Shown piece by piece: positions 20,079 through 32,713 of a stretch of 64,000 nucleotides of DNA. The notes below the pieces were generated by a model. It searched no databases and was not told the DNA's origin. It saw only the letters and a list, made by a program, of their open reading frames with translations. The translations under genes were made by a program, and so were the position numbers. How positions within the stretch are numbered: the first letter of the stretch is position 1; each line of letters starts with the position of its first letter. Source of the stretch: Vespa crabro (taxonomy: Eukaryota; Arthropoda; Insecta; Hymenoptera; Vespidae); NCBI RefSeq assembly GCF_910589235.1, contig NC_060962.1, positions 5,934,232-5,998,231 on the forward strand, written 5' to 3'.

Positions 20079-20405
20079 ATGCATATGTAGGTACAATTTT
20101 ACCTTTAACAGAGGTGTTATTATATTTTATATGTATATGAATGCTGTGTAACTTTTTTTATTATATATTTATCGAGGTTGTATCGTGGCACAAAGAATGC
20201 TCGTAACCAGGATATTGTAACGAATGTAAAATGTATAGTTTCACATATCTCGTTGTTTCTTTTAAACTAACTATAAATATATTACGCTGTGAAACAGTGG
20301 TGTGCCATTGTTTGAATTGTTGCGAAGTATGTGTTTGATATGAAGAGAAATGAAATATAATTGTGAAAATTATAATTTTGTGTATGAGGTGTGCCTTAAG
20401 TAATT

Positions 20406-20532
20406 ATATATATATGTATATATATACACATATATATATTATATATTATATATATATTATATGTATGTGTATGTATATGTGTATATATATATATATATAT
20501 GTATGATGTATATGTATATATATATATATACT
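20406..20532. repeat. (AT)n/(GTAT)n compound array
   Basis: Several AT runs separated by TGTA units over about 125 bp. Confidence 0.95.
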
Positions 20533-21676
20533 TTTTTAAAATGAACAAGTAGTATTTTTATACTATAACCTCAGCTACGTATGTTACTTAAATACATATA
20601 ATGTAAGACGTTGATGAGCGAAGACTTCGAAGCAAATTAATATGGAGAATTTAAATGATTTTTTATCTAACTAAAAAGCGTACTTAGCAAAATATAAATT
20701 TTATTAGTGTATAAAACAATATGATAATTAATGTTATCTTATTGTAGAGAATATTGTTATTAAATCGGAAAGGTTTTAAAGTATTGTAAAATTGTAAAAT
20801 ACATTGATCAAAAACTCATCTACATTCATTCGTATTATATTGAAATAAATTTTTATTCGCGAAATATCAACAATATGATTGACGAACGAAATGCATTATT
20901 TGTATAGAAGAGAGAGAGAGAGAAAAAAAAAAAAGGAAAAACTCCATACAAAGCAAACGTTGTCTTTGTTCGACGTATAATCTTATTGGATATTCCGTTC
21001 GATTTTAGTAAGAATGGAATTTATTCTATCTGATACTATTCGGAGAACGAAACAGATTTTGGTTCCATCGGAATTGACCAATAGATAATCTTCGTTCTTA
21101 CTTGACGAATATATCTACGAAGATTATGAAATTTTTTGTAGGATATATTTCTTTCTAATATCCTTTTAATTTGTCTTATATGTGAAATAATTCAAACATA
21201 TAATTACACGGATATTAAGCGAATGCAATTGTTTACGATAACTTATCTTCTTACTGTAATCTTTCGTTTATCTTAACAGTGAGATAACACTGTTTTATCT
21301 ATAATTTCTTTCTATGCAAACGATAAAAGAAAAAAAAAAAAATAGAAAAAAGAAAACAATCTCATCAGGAAAATATAAAAATGGTTATATCATTTATTAG
21401 ATAAAGTATTCATCTAAAGTGCTGCTATTAAATTCTTTATGGTATTGTAAAAAAAAAAAAAAAAGGAAAAAGAAAAAGAAAAAGAAAAAACGTTATATCA
21501 AAGGTATGCTCTAATTCGAATTCAAATTTATCCAATTTATCGATTTAAAAAAGGGGGATTGACGATTTCAATCGTATTTCATATAAAAATTCAACGGTAC
21601 ATTCTTCCATCGTAGTAAGATTTCTCGTTCATGATCAAGCTGCAGCTTGGTGGCGACTCTTAAGTAACGTACCGTC

Positions 21677-24092
21677 ATGGCGACATTACCGCCACGAAAA
21701 AATCCAACCGCGACGAAAATTTCGAAGCAACAGTTGACTCCTTTACAAACACTTTTACAACTTGGATTTCCGAAACATCGAGCGTAAGTATTGTAAGAAC
21801 AATATGATTCTATTATTATCGAAAACAAAGAAATTTCGATTCGCATTAACATTTTATTGTATTTACTCTGAGTGTCATTGTAAACAAACAGCTGTCAAAA
21901 TATATAAGACATTTGTAATTCGTATGATTTTTCGTCTATAATCATTGTAATTACATTTTTACATTTTCTTTTTATAATTTTTAATATATTTTATAAGAAA
22001 AAAAAAAAAAAAACTTAATTATATTTAATCATTTTTACATTATACAACAATTATTGTTTTATTTGTTTTACTCAGACGCATTAAATTTTCATTATTAAAG
22101 AATTTGTTATGCAAAAGGATTATTTTTCTTCGTTCGCCTATAAATTTTTACCTGATTACAGGGAAAAAGCATTAGCTGCTACTGGACATCGTGGTGTTCA
22201 GCTTGCATCTGACTGGTTACTTGCCCATGTCAGAGATCCGACTCTAGATTTTATTACACACAGACAATATGTCTTATATGCTTGTCCTACAGGAGCATTG
22301 GCAGAACGTCTTTTAACATTTTGGGCAGAAAGTAAAGAATTAGGTTGGAATGGGGCACATAACTTTATACCACATATTACACTTGTATCTTTTTTTCAAG
22401 TAAGTATTACAATTAATGTTTACATGATAAAATAGTTAAAGTAAAAAAGAATCATTAATCTTCTGTTAGGTAAACTGTTTGTATCTTTTTTTCAATTATT
22501 TTTATTCCTAGGCATCAGATGAATTAACTCCAGAACTTGTAAGTTCTCTTGAAAATATCATCGATTTAGATGAACTTTGTGATCGTATTGATTTGGAAAC
22601 ATATGTTTCGCCCAACTTTATGGGACTTTTCGTCAAAGATGCAGACACTAAATGGCTTACAAAAATTTCTACCAATTATGTTGATAAACTAACAAGTTTA
22701 GGTATTACTGCCAAACCTCAAGTAAAATCATTGCATCTCACATTGGCTTATCAGTTTCCTAGCAACTTATTTCAACCTCTCCGTTTGATGGTTGAAAAGT
22801 TGGGACCAACTACACCGGACAATTGGGAACTTAGATTATACTCTAGAGATACTAGGTTACAAAATTCTCATGTCCATAAAGTTATACACGCGTATACATC
22901 TAAAGAACATGATGACTTAGAATTAAGAGTAGGAGATTACGTTTATATACCAGAAGGAGCATGTAATGCTTCTACCGATGGATGGGTCGAAGGTACTTCC
23001 TGGTTAACAGGAACTTCAGGTCATTTACCTTTAAATCATACAAAACGAACAGCTGAATCAGATTCATGGACACTGCATACTACTATACAAATTAATAATA
23101 AGAAAAGTGAAACCGTGGAAGAAGAGGCAATGCCAAAAACAAGAAAACAACAACCATCATTGTTATCTACTGAAGATTCTGTAGATACACCAGATGGAAT
23201 AGAAATAAATAAAGAATCAGTAATTTCTTGAAACATTTGAATTATTATATTAATTAAATAATATTTATTTTTAATTCGTATTTTTGTTTTTACATAGATA
23301 GAGGAGGCCTCTTCATCACCTATAGTTTCTGCAAGACAGATCTTCATATGTCGTCATGGAGAGAGAGTAGATTTTACATTTGGTGCATGGATCCCATATT
23401 GCTTTGAAGAAAATGGTTGTTATGTACGTAGAGACCTAAATATGCCAAAGGAGATACCACTAAGGAATATACGAGACTTTCAAAACGATAGTCCTTTAAC
23501 GACAGTTGGGGAAGTACAAGCAGGATTGGTTGGCGAAGCAATGAAATCATCTAACATAAAAATAGATGTTGCTTTTACTTCGCCATCTCTCAGATGTGTT
23601 CAAACGCTTGCTCATATTTTAAAAGGTTTAGATTTAGATATACCCATGAAAATAGAACCAGGTTTAATAGAATGGTTAGCATGGTATCCAAACGGTATAC
23701 CTGTCTGGATGACTTCTGAAGAATTAATTAATGCAGGTTTTAATGTGGATAAAAATTATAGCGAAATAATTCAAGCAAAGGATCTTCCATTAAAAGAAAA
23801 TGCAGCACAGTATTATGAAAGAAGCTACGATTTAATTAAACGGATAATTGAAAGTACGGTAGGTAACATTCTCATAGTAGCTCATGCTGCTTCTTTAGCA
23901 GCTTGTACTAAACAACTGACTGGTGGTCAGATACCACCAGCAGCAGAAGTAACGAAATTAGTTCAACGAGTACCATACTTGGCATGTTTAGCCGCTCGCG
24001 AAGAATTGAATGGGTGGCAACTTCACCCACCTCCTTTTCCTCCTATCACGCATACTAGTAATAGTAGATTTGACTGGAAGGTCTTAATGTAA
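21677..24092 (+). CDS. UBASH3: UBASH3/TULA (Sts) family histidine phosphatase
   Basis: Four phase-matched exons, 21677-21783, 22162-22399, 22512-23219 and 23298-24092, encode 615 aa, the usual length for the family. In order: a UBA domain split by the first intron (about 18-60); a 2H-phosphoesterase-like region with both histidine motifs, HITL near residue 107 and HLTL at 190; an SH3 domain at about 238-295 (LRVGDYVYIPE ... WVEGTSW); and a C-terminal phosphoglycerate-mutase-like phosphatase with catalytic RHGER at 370-374, the second arginine region SLRCVQT, and the closing VAHAASL histidine. All catalytic residues I can check are present. In vertebrates these proteins remove tyrosine phosphates from Syk/ZAP-70-type kinases and bind ubiquitin; the insect role is inferred. 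The start ATGGCG lies directly before the UBA domain. The linker at about 310-350 is low-complexity. Confidence 0.95.
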
Positions 24093-25131
24093 AAAATATA
24101 AAAAATATTGAACAATTGAATTAACCTTTGAAACATAATAGAATCGCAATCATAAAAGACTGTCATGATACAATGAATTTTATATAAGAGAATAGTTGAT
24201 ATTGAAATTATCGAGATCAAGAACAGACATAAGCAGTCTTGCTTCAAACATATAATACAAAACATATGATATTTTCTTGTTTAGTAATTAAGAACATTGA
24301 AAAATAATGAATATGAAATATTGGCAGTTCGTTCTGCCCTTCCAAGACAAAAATAATAATTGTAATATGTAGGATAGATTATGTAGGAATTTACTTATGT
24401 TGTACCTGCATTTCGATTTATCGTAAGTTCGAAATAAGAATAACTTATTTACTAGTTTTAAATGTGAACCATTGAATAATTAAATATCAGTTCTTCAATT
24501 TAAATGATTATAAAAATCAGTGCAAAAATAATTTTATGAACTGTTTCCTATCATATATAACTTCATTTTTTTGCAACATTAATGAAAATTGATATAATTG
24601 CCATTTTATATTTGAACTAGAGTGCTGCATTTTACAAAGCCAATTTAAACTTTCCAATCAGCTTATATTTTATTAAAATTTTGTTCATTAAAGAATATGC
24701 AATATCAATGTCAATATTTTTATTTTATAGAATTTTATTAGTAAAAGAAGATTTAGATAATTGTGTCAATTGATCATGACAATTCAAGATCAATGAATTA
24801 AAGAAAAATTATAATATTTTTTTTTGTAAATGATTACATGTATATGTACACACTCATAAGAGATTTGTTTGATGTATATTGTTATGTTTACCAAAGATAT
24901 ATAGAGTATATAATATACTATTTTATTAAAATTATAAAATAAATGATAAAGAGTAAATATATACATTTTGCCTCCACATGGTACAAATTTATGAAAATAT
25001 ATAATATAGAGCTTATTCATTCTAATTATGTTTAGATGGCATATGTTATATACAGTAAAAAATATAATAAAATTCATTCTAAGAAAGGCACAACATTTTA
25101 ATCTTCTATTTTATAGATTATTTAGAAGATA
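24093..25131. other. convergent 3' flank of UBASH3-like and ETFB genes
   Basis: AT-rich, no coding potential beyond short chance frames. It must hold the 3' UTRs and cleavage sites of both flanking genes. Minus-strand AATAAA-type hexamers (TTTATT on the + strand) occur, but none can be assigned with certainty. Confidence 0.6.
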
Positions 25132-26255
25132 TCAAACATGTCCACGCTCCTTTAGTTTAACTATTAAAGTATCGACATCAGGTACTATTGTACCAGCCTG
25201 CCTAACAGGTGGTTCTTCTACAGAAATAATTTCAATTCTGGCGGACGTATCTATGCCAAGATCCTTTGAACTAATTTTTTTAATTGGTTTCTTTTTTGCT
25301 TTCATAATATTTGGTAATGTGGCATAACGAGGTTCATTAAGACGAAGATCGGCACTGAGAACAGCTGGAGTTTTTAACCTGAGTACTTCCAAACCACCAT
25401 CTATTTCTCGTGTAATAGTCAATTCACCATTACCATGTTCGATCTAATAATAGAAGAAATGACAAAAGAAGTAAAACAAATATTTTAATATCTTATATTA
25501 ATAAATCCATTATATTTTCGAATGATTATTACCAATATTAGAAAGTAATATAATACAAATTAAAAAGACTTATTTTACCTTACTGCAAAATGTTCCTGAC
25601 GGCCAATCTAAATTACCAGCAATCATTTGGGCAGTTTGATTACTGTCATCATCGATAGCTTGCTTTCCGACAATAATCAAATCAATTTTCTCATCTATTG
25701 CAAGTTTTGCTAAAATCTTAGATACATGAATCGGCTGCAAAGTTTCATATTCTGTTGGTGATATTTCAACGTGTATTCCACGATCAGCACCCATGGCTAG
25801 TGCAGTTCTCAAACTATCTTGTGCCTGAGAAGGACCACATGTAACCGCAATTACTTCTTGTGCTAATTTTTTTTCTTTCATTCTTATAGCTTCCTCAACA
25901 GCTATCTCATCGAAAGGATTCATTGAATGTTTAATTCCATCAGTAATAACTCCTGTTTTATCCGGTTTAACACGGATCTAAAAAATCAGAAAAAAATGTT
26001 CATTACAAAACATTTTTAAAAAATCCATAAAATCTCTATGTTACCAAGTATTTTTCATTATTCGTTAAAAACTAACGAATAACATTTAACAACATCAAAT
26101 TTGATGAGATATGATAAATTTAGTTTTTTTTTTTCTTTTTTTTTTTTTCTGCCCTTTCAATTTAAACTTTTCTATTCTTAGATATTTTATAAGCCAAAAT
26201 TTACCTTGACCGCATAATCGATTACCCTTTTCACACCAACAAGTACACGTGACAT
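25132..26255 (-). CDS. ETFB: electron transfer flavoprotein beta subunit
   Basis: Three phase-0 exons on the minus strand, 26205-26255, 25579-25977 and 25132-25443, encode 253 aa; human ETFB is about 255 aa. The protein starts MSRVLVGVKRVIDYAVK, the typical N-terminus without a long presequence. It continues with an IRVKPDKTGV segment, the family region SMNPFDEIAVEEA, and the AMP-binding loop DLIIVGKQAIDDDSNQT. The last exon holds TREIDGGLE followed by RLKTPAVLSADLRLNEPRY. ETFB pairs with ETFA in the mitochondrial matrix and passes electrons from acyl-CoA dehydrogenases to ETF-QO and ubiquinone. Nothing is truncated or missing. The intron after codon 17 is short (227 bp) and carries a strong pyrimidine tract. 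Confidence 0.97.
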
Positions 26256-27433
26256 ATTTAATAATAATATTAAATTTAATAATATTATATATAATAATAT
26301 ATTGAAAAAAATTGAGAAAATATGAGTATTTAATTGAGTAAACTATGTTTACATAAGTTATCTTTACTAGAGGTACTGGATAGAAATCTAGGAGTAACTA
26401 ACTGCAGTTATTAATATAGTGGTATTTGTCTGTGACGTGGCAAACATCTACAGTTCAAAGTCTAAATGCTATCAATTTGTATGAAAAGAATAATATTAAT
26501 AGATAAAATATGTTATTAAACGTATGATTGTCACATTTCTTTCGAAATTTGATAATTACAATGAGAGATTATAAGAAAATAAAATGAATGAAAAAACTCT
26601 GGTAGTAAGTTTATAAATTTTGAATCAATGTCTTTTAAAGATTCTTAATCGATTTCCATTTAATATAATAATAATGGAATTAATATAATTTATTTAATAA
26701 AAACAAATATAAACATTAATTAATATGATAATTGACTTTTCGAGAATACATTCGAAAATTTAAATCATTCTCTTTATAAAAAGTATTTAAAATGTAGGGA
26801 TCTTGTTATTTAATTATATAGGGACATTTAATTTACTTTATATTATCGTAAATGAAACCAAAAGGACTTAATGCAATAGAACTTTGAATCGAGACAGATT
26901 TTGATTCTAAATTTTGTTTTCTTCTAATCATTCGTATTTTTTATAATCTTAGATTATTACAATATATTCGTGTCATAATACAGTATTAAAATTCCTATGG
27001 CTTTTGTTATATACAATCGTTTATTTTATTTACTAGGTTACACTTACAAATTAAAGTAATCAAGGTATAAATCAACGTGGAAAAATTCATTAATATATAA
27101 ATACATTCATAATCTTAGAAGTCTATGCAATAAATCAAAATATATCAATTTTCACGTATATGACCAAGACTCGTACACTCTTTTTAACTTCATATAAGAT
27201 TATTTGTTTAATCCTTTTGAGATCTCGTCTGTAATAAATGACGCTAAGAAAAGTACCCTTTCTATTAAGACATTATTCTATAAAAACATTTTTAAAAAAT
27301 GCATCACTGTGCATAGTGCATTGTGCTACGGGCTTGTGAAGTCCGGAAGTAAATACATCACTGATAAAAAGTCAGTCGATTCATTCCTTCCATTAATACT
27401 CTGGCAGTTTGTTCAAATACTTTGTAATACATA
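26256..27433. other. intergenic: ETFB upstream region and CDC42SE 3' flank
   Basis: Very AT-rich. The ETFB promoter is expected at the left end. An open frame at 27204-27446 on the + strand has no family resemblance and overlaps the antisense of the CDC42SE terminal exon, so I treat it as chance. No RNA gene or repeat element recognised. Confidence 0.5.
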
Positions 27434-27798
27434 TCAATATGCCTAAAATAAAAAAAGAAAAAAAAATATATATACATAAATATACGTATACATTATTTAT
27501 AAGATTTATTCATGCTTAGTTATTAAAATAAAATAATCATTACCTTAACACTAATGGAAGTATCATAACCTCCTTTATGTTGCATTCTTTCTTGAATAGT
27601 AGATAAGCAATCTCCAGTCATATTGAAATCATCGCTACTTATATGTCCTGTATGCCGAAAATTTGTAGGTTCTCCTATCATGCTTCGATCTATCCTAAGT
27701 CTGTGATGGGTCTTATGTTTTCCATTTCGTGAACGAGGTTCTTGCTGATACAAACAACATGTAAAACATTGTATCCAAAGTTCGCTACTACCTGCCAT
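27434..27798 (-). CDS. CDC42SE: CDC42 small effector protein (SPEC1/2 family)
   Basis: Two exons on the minus strand, 27544-27798 (start ATGGCA with A at -3 and G at +4) and 27434-27442, encode about 87 aa; vertebrate family members are 79-84 aa. An upstream in-frame ATG at 27804 would add Met-Arg. The N-terminus has the paired cysteines (CFTCCLY) that are palmitoylated in mammals. A basic stretch (KHKTHHRLRIDR) leads into the CRIB motif MIGEPTNFRHTGHIS (about 39-53), which binds GTP-loaded CDC42. The tail SSDDFN...IQERMQHKGGY is family-like. It acts at the plasma membrane in CDC42-dependent actin control. The last exon adds only Ala-Tyr before TGA, giving an ending (VKAY) that recalls the vertebrate TKAG end. 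That tiny coding exon is the least certain part. Confidence 0.88.
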
Positions 27799-28983
27799 TC
27801 TCATTAAAGTTTTAATTTTTCTATTTCAATTTGTTTTAATCTCAAATCTGAAACAAATGATATATTACAAATTAAATATTACAAATATTTTACGAACATT
27901 TTACAGTTTCTAAATCTAATGAGATCACACTACTAAAATAACTTGATACATCTTAACCTATACGCAACACAAAACAGTTATGGTATTATATTTGGATAAT
28001 ACATTATTTACTTTATTTACACTATACGTATTACAGTACAACATTTATTATAAATATTGTAAAACACACAAAAGCTTATTCAAAAGTTATTTTCATGTTA
28101 CTTTTTTTTTTTTCTTTTTTTTACTTCTTTGATGTTCCAGTTCGTTCTAACCCGCCAAGAAGCATGACGGACAACCCTATATATAACGATCATATATTGT
28201 ATGTTTTCTGCTACCCTGAGCCAAGCGCAATTAATCGATCCAGTTTAAAAATTGGACAAACTTAAATCTTTACTTGATTGGTCAGATATAAATGTACATA
28301 TTTAATAGTTTCAATGTGTAATCATATTATTGTTACATTTAACAATGTCATATCTTTGATATCTTATAGAAAAGTAAAACGAATCATTAAAATATTTTTT
28401 TTTTTAATGTCAAATTGTAAATCTTGTTAAATTTTATTTTATTATATACGATTATATTCGTTATATCATTAAAAAGATAAATGTTTTAATCATTTGTAGC
28501 TATATTCACTTCGGCGCTCGAAGCGACGAACAACGCTTGAATTGAACTACCTGAAGCTACTGTAGCTCATGCATGGTTCCAGTGAAAAGTTGCTTGAGTC
28601 ACCTTAGGTCGTTTCTTTATGTAGTTGCTTTTGTGAGATACGACGGCATCTTTTATATACAACGGAATATTGTTTTGTTATAAATATGTGTGCAATAAAA
28701 AAATTTGAAACAATATAAGATGAAGTATTTTCGAAGTTACACATTCAGTACGTTAATTGAAATTTAACCAACAGTAGTATTGTGTTTTAACCGTGTGATC
28801 AATTGGATGAAATTATCGAAACATACTTCTCTCTTGTGGTAATTTTCTTGAATATTCTATTATACGTTACCATGAAACATTTCCCTTTAAAATTATTGTG
28901 TAGTAGTATTAATATGAGTGCAATATTATTTTGAATGACTTTATTTATCATTGATTCTTCTGCCTGTCTTAAGAACGTTAATT
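27799..28983. promoter_or_regulatory. head-to-head intergenic region, CDC42SE and DNAJC7
   Basis: The genes are divergently transcribed, 1.2 kb apart. The region is AT-rich with a GC-richer block at about 28500-28640 that may be the DNAJC7 5' UTR or promoter. No coding frame of note. A bidirectional promoter is inferred from orientation only. Confidence 0.4.
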
Positions 28984-29135
28984 ATGGCGAACGAAGTGCA
29001 AATGAATGAAGTGCAAATGAACGAAGAATTTGAACCAGTGACAATCGCCATGAATGTAGACAAATCGGTAGTTGAAGAGTGAGTAGGGCATTTTTTATTT
29101 TCTTTATATTTAGAAATATTTCTCTATGTAAAGTG

Positions 29136-29173
<38 letters not shown>

Positions 29174-31593
29174 CATTATGTAATAAATATACTAAAATTG
29201 AGTTTACAATTTCTCTTTAGATTGGCAGAGGCAAAGAAGGAAATAGCAAATCAATATTATTCTCTGAAACAATACAAGAAAGCATTAATCGGGTACAATG
29301 AAGTTATTGGTTAGTATATTTATATTATTTTATATAATGAAACTAATCTCTTGCTCTATAATAAAAAATAATGGTGATTCTAGAAATGTGTTCAGATGAA
29401 CCACGTTATTATGGTAACAGAGCAGCATGTTATATGATGCTTGGCCTATATCGTAACGCTTTAGTTGATGCTAAAAAGTGCATTGAATTGGACCCAATGT
29501 TTCTCAAAGTACATATATTTGTGTTATATAAAATATTCTGATATTTCAAATATTTGTGTTATGTAATTATATTATTTTTATTTCTTTAGGCATATGTCAG
29601 GGTTATTAAATGTTCTTTGATTTTGGGTGATATCATAGAGGCTGAGACTAATATATCAAAACTTTTGGAACTAGATCCTGACAATAAAACAATAACATCA
29701 GAACAAAAGGATTTAGAGTATATACAGAAATATTTGAAAGATGCAGACGCTGCTTATGCAGTGAAAGATTTCCGTAAGGTTAGAGGTTTGTGCAAATATA
29801 ATGCTCATTTTCACTGCTAACTAACAACTGTTAGCAAAGATTATGCAAAATCTAGTACTACTATTATAGACGAACATAAATTTGGAAGAGCACATGAAAA
29901 ACATTATATTATATCATTAAAAGTGTACAATCATATTATTATATTTTTCAAACCAATATTCCTTTTGTTAATAGGTTGTATATTGTATGGATCGATGTTG
30001 TGATGTAAGCACATCTTGTACAAGATTCAAATTGATCAAAGCTGAATGTCTTGCATTTTTAGGGAGATACGAAGAAGCACAAGAAATTGCCAAGTAGATT
30101 AATATTCATTTTCTGCATAGATCTTATGCAATCTGAATTGTATTCTATTAATTTCTATATTTAATATTCTTCTTATATTTTAGTGACATTTTACATATTG
30201 ACAAACAAAATGCAGATGCTATTTATATTCGTGGTATGTGTTTATATTTTCAAGATAGTGTTGATAGAGCTTTTGCACATTTCCAACAAGTATTAAGATT
30301 AGCGCCTGATCATGATAAAGCATTGGATATTTACAAGGTAATAAAATTTAAATTTATTATGTTAAATTAATTATATGTAAATGTATGTAATATTAACTAA
30401 TTTTAACTATTATTATTTTAACTAATATTAACTATTCCTTTACATTCAGAGAGCAAAAGCTTTAAAAAAGAAGAAAGAAGATGGAAATGCTGCATTTAAA
30501 ATGAAACGCTATCAAGAAGCATATGATTTATTTACAGAGGCTTTAACTATAGATCCCCAAAATGTAATGACAAATGCGAAACTTCATTTTAATAAAGCAA
30601 CAGCAGCTACTAAAGTAAGTTAAAAATATTGTATATTATGTTATATATGTTTTATTTATTATATCTTTGTTATGTACTTAATATATCGTTTGTTTGTTAT
30701 GTACTTAAATAGAAAGTGTTCCTCATTGTTACAGTTAGGACGAATAAGAGAATCGATCACAGAATGCACAGAAGCTTTAAAACTTGACGAAAATTATTTA
30801 AAAGCTTTACTTAGGAGAGGATCGTCTTATCTGGAATTAAATGAATATGAAGAAGCTGTTCGTGACTTTGAGAAAGCATGTAAAATAGATAATAGTCGTG
30901 GTATGAATATTATATATATATAAATATAATTATTAAAATATTATCCAATAAAATAAAAACTAATTCATTCTGTATTTAATATATTATTTTACAGAAAATA
31001 AGAGATTCCTCACTGGAGCGAAAATGGCATTGAAAAAGTCTAAAAGGAAAGATTATTATAAAATATTAGGTATCGATAAAAATGCATCAACCGATGATAT
31101 TAAAAAAGCATATAGAAAACGGGCTATGGTCCATCATCCAGGTATAAAACCGATAATAATAATACTAATACATAAAAAAAAAGCATACATAAAATGGTAA
31201 ATCATTTAGTATACTGTAAAAAAAAATAATTTTTATATTTATTTGGATAATTATTTTTATCAGATCGTCATGCTAATGCAACTGAAGGGGAAAAGAAGGA
31301 ACAAGAAAAAAAATTTAAAGAAGTTGGAGAAGCATATGGTATTTTGTCAGACCCCAAAAAACGTTTACGTTATGATAGTGGCCATGACATGGATGATACT
31401 GATAATAACATGCAAGGTATGTAAAATTATTTATTATTCAATGACTTAATACAAAACTATGAATATTTCAAAATGATAAAAAATTTTTATAGATGTGGAT
31501 CCTCGTGGAATGTTTCCAACCTTTTTTGCTCAAGATGGGGGCTTTCAATTTCGAACTGAATTTTACAATGGTTACAGTTTTCATTTGGGTTAA
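28984..31593 (+). CDS. DNAJC7: DnaJ homolog subfamily C member 7 (TPR2)
   Basis: Eleven phase-matched exons encode 500 aa (human about 494): 28984-29078, 29221-29309, 29384-29508, 29590-29778, 29975-30093, 30184-30337, 30450-30614, 30735-30900, 30995-31141, 31264-31416 and 31493-31593. Residues 30-360 are a series of TPR helices with repeat signatures such as GNRAACYMMLGLYRNALVDA, NAAFKMKRYQEAYDLF and LLRRGSSYLELNEYEEAV. The J domain runs from about 385 (KDYYKILGIDKNAS), with the HPD motif split across the exon 9/10 junction near residue 415 and the helix IV signature EAYGILSDPKKR. A Gly/Phe-rich tail ends the protein. It is a cytosolic co-chaperone that uses TPRs to bind HSP90/HSP70 EEVD tails and the J domain to stimulate HSP70. 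The N-terminus holds a small duplicated NEVQMNEVQMNE stretch. Complete and apparently intact. Confidence 0.97.
29137..29174. repeat. poly(T) tract in DNAJC7 intron 1
   Basis: About 37 T residues within a 142-bp intron, upstream of the acceptor at 29220. Confidence 0.95.
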
Positions 31594-32713
31594 TAACATT
31601 CCAAAGCACATCATGATATCACAGTATATCGTATTATCATCTTAGTTTATTTAATATAAAAATATAATGTTTTACCCTTTGCAGTCATATATATTTATTG
31701 GTCTTGATATTTAGATCACCATGTACAAAGTTGTATACTTATAGTAGATTATTTTTTATAAATTTGCTTTTTTTTGTTTTTTTTTCTTTTTTTTTTTTTT
31801 TTATTCATAAATAAGCAAATTCTCATTATTTCCAAATATCATAAATACAATGTTTTTCACAAAAACAAAAAGAAAAAAATGAAAATCAATTGAGTAATAC
31901 GATAATATTTAACTTACATTCTTTTAAAAATACTTTCTCTAATCCATCTAATTTGCATGATACTACAATTCGTTTATTCTATTTCATGATATTCTTAGAA
32001 TTAAATATAGTAAATGAAATGCATAGAAAAATTATACATTGAAGCCCTGTTATTGTTATTATAAATGATAATAAAAATTTACAGCTATACTATAGCAAAG
32101 TGTGTTTTGTCACCTAATGTATGTCTTATTGAAAATAAATGCATGTCTTATCGGAAATAATATATTAAAATTGAAATTTGGGTTAGATTTTTTTTAGGAA
32201 TATTCAAATTATTTAAATTTATTAGTTATATATACAATACATATATATATACACACACTGTTTTCATTATTAAAATGTGTAAACAAATTTTGTTACTTTC
32301 ATATGATATGATCTATTGTACATTTTATGTTTTTAATTAAGGAAATATATAATTTGCTCAAATTAATTAACTATTTACTGTATTATTATAAATATTATAT
32401 AAGAAATTCATAGCATTGTATAAATTCTATGTTTAACATGAATTGTTAATCTTTCCTTTTATTGTAATAAGATCATAATTTTATACATTATAAAAAATTG
32501 TTTAACATTAACCCCTAATGGTTTAAAGAATGTTGTTGAGAACACATATATGAACCTTTAGGGATTAATAATCATAAAATATTTATTATATATTAATGTA
32601 ATTTTTTATTTGCTTAATAAAAATGAAAATATTTATTGGAAATTCAGTAAAATTTTTGTGAAGTAAAATATGGGATATAAATTTTATAAACGCATCATAA
32701 AAATCATAGTTTA
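31594..32713. other. convergent 3' flank of DNAJC7 and spätzle
   Basis: AT-rich, no coding potential. A + strand AATAAA at 32134-32139 is a candidate polyadenylation signal for DNAJC7. Poly(T)/poly(A) tracts at 31768-31801. Confidence 0.55.

Larger units (their letters stand above)
14451..21676 (+). other. 7.2-kb gene-free stretch, probable long 3' UTR and intergenic DNA
   Basis: No convincing coding exon on either strand. It starts at the blistered-like stop codon and ends at the UBASH3-like start. It contains CT, GAC/AAC, AT and CATA arrays and many A/T runs. Canonical AATAAA hexamers on the + strand at 18416-18421 and 20844-20849 are candidate cleavage signals, so the 3' UTR could be 4-6.4 kb long. 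Its true end cannot be set from sequence alone. Confidence 0.5.

Noticed and set aside
27204..27446. 80-codon + strand frame antisense to the CDC42SE terminal exon
   Set aside because: No family signal; overlaps the end of a real gene and is lost in AT-rich flank.
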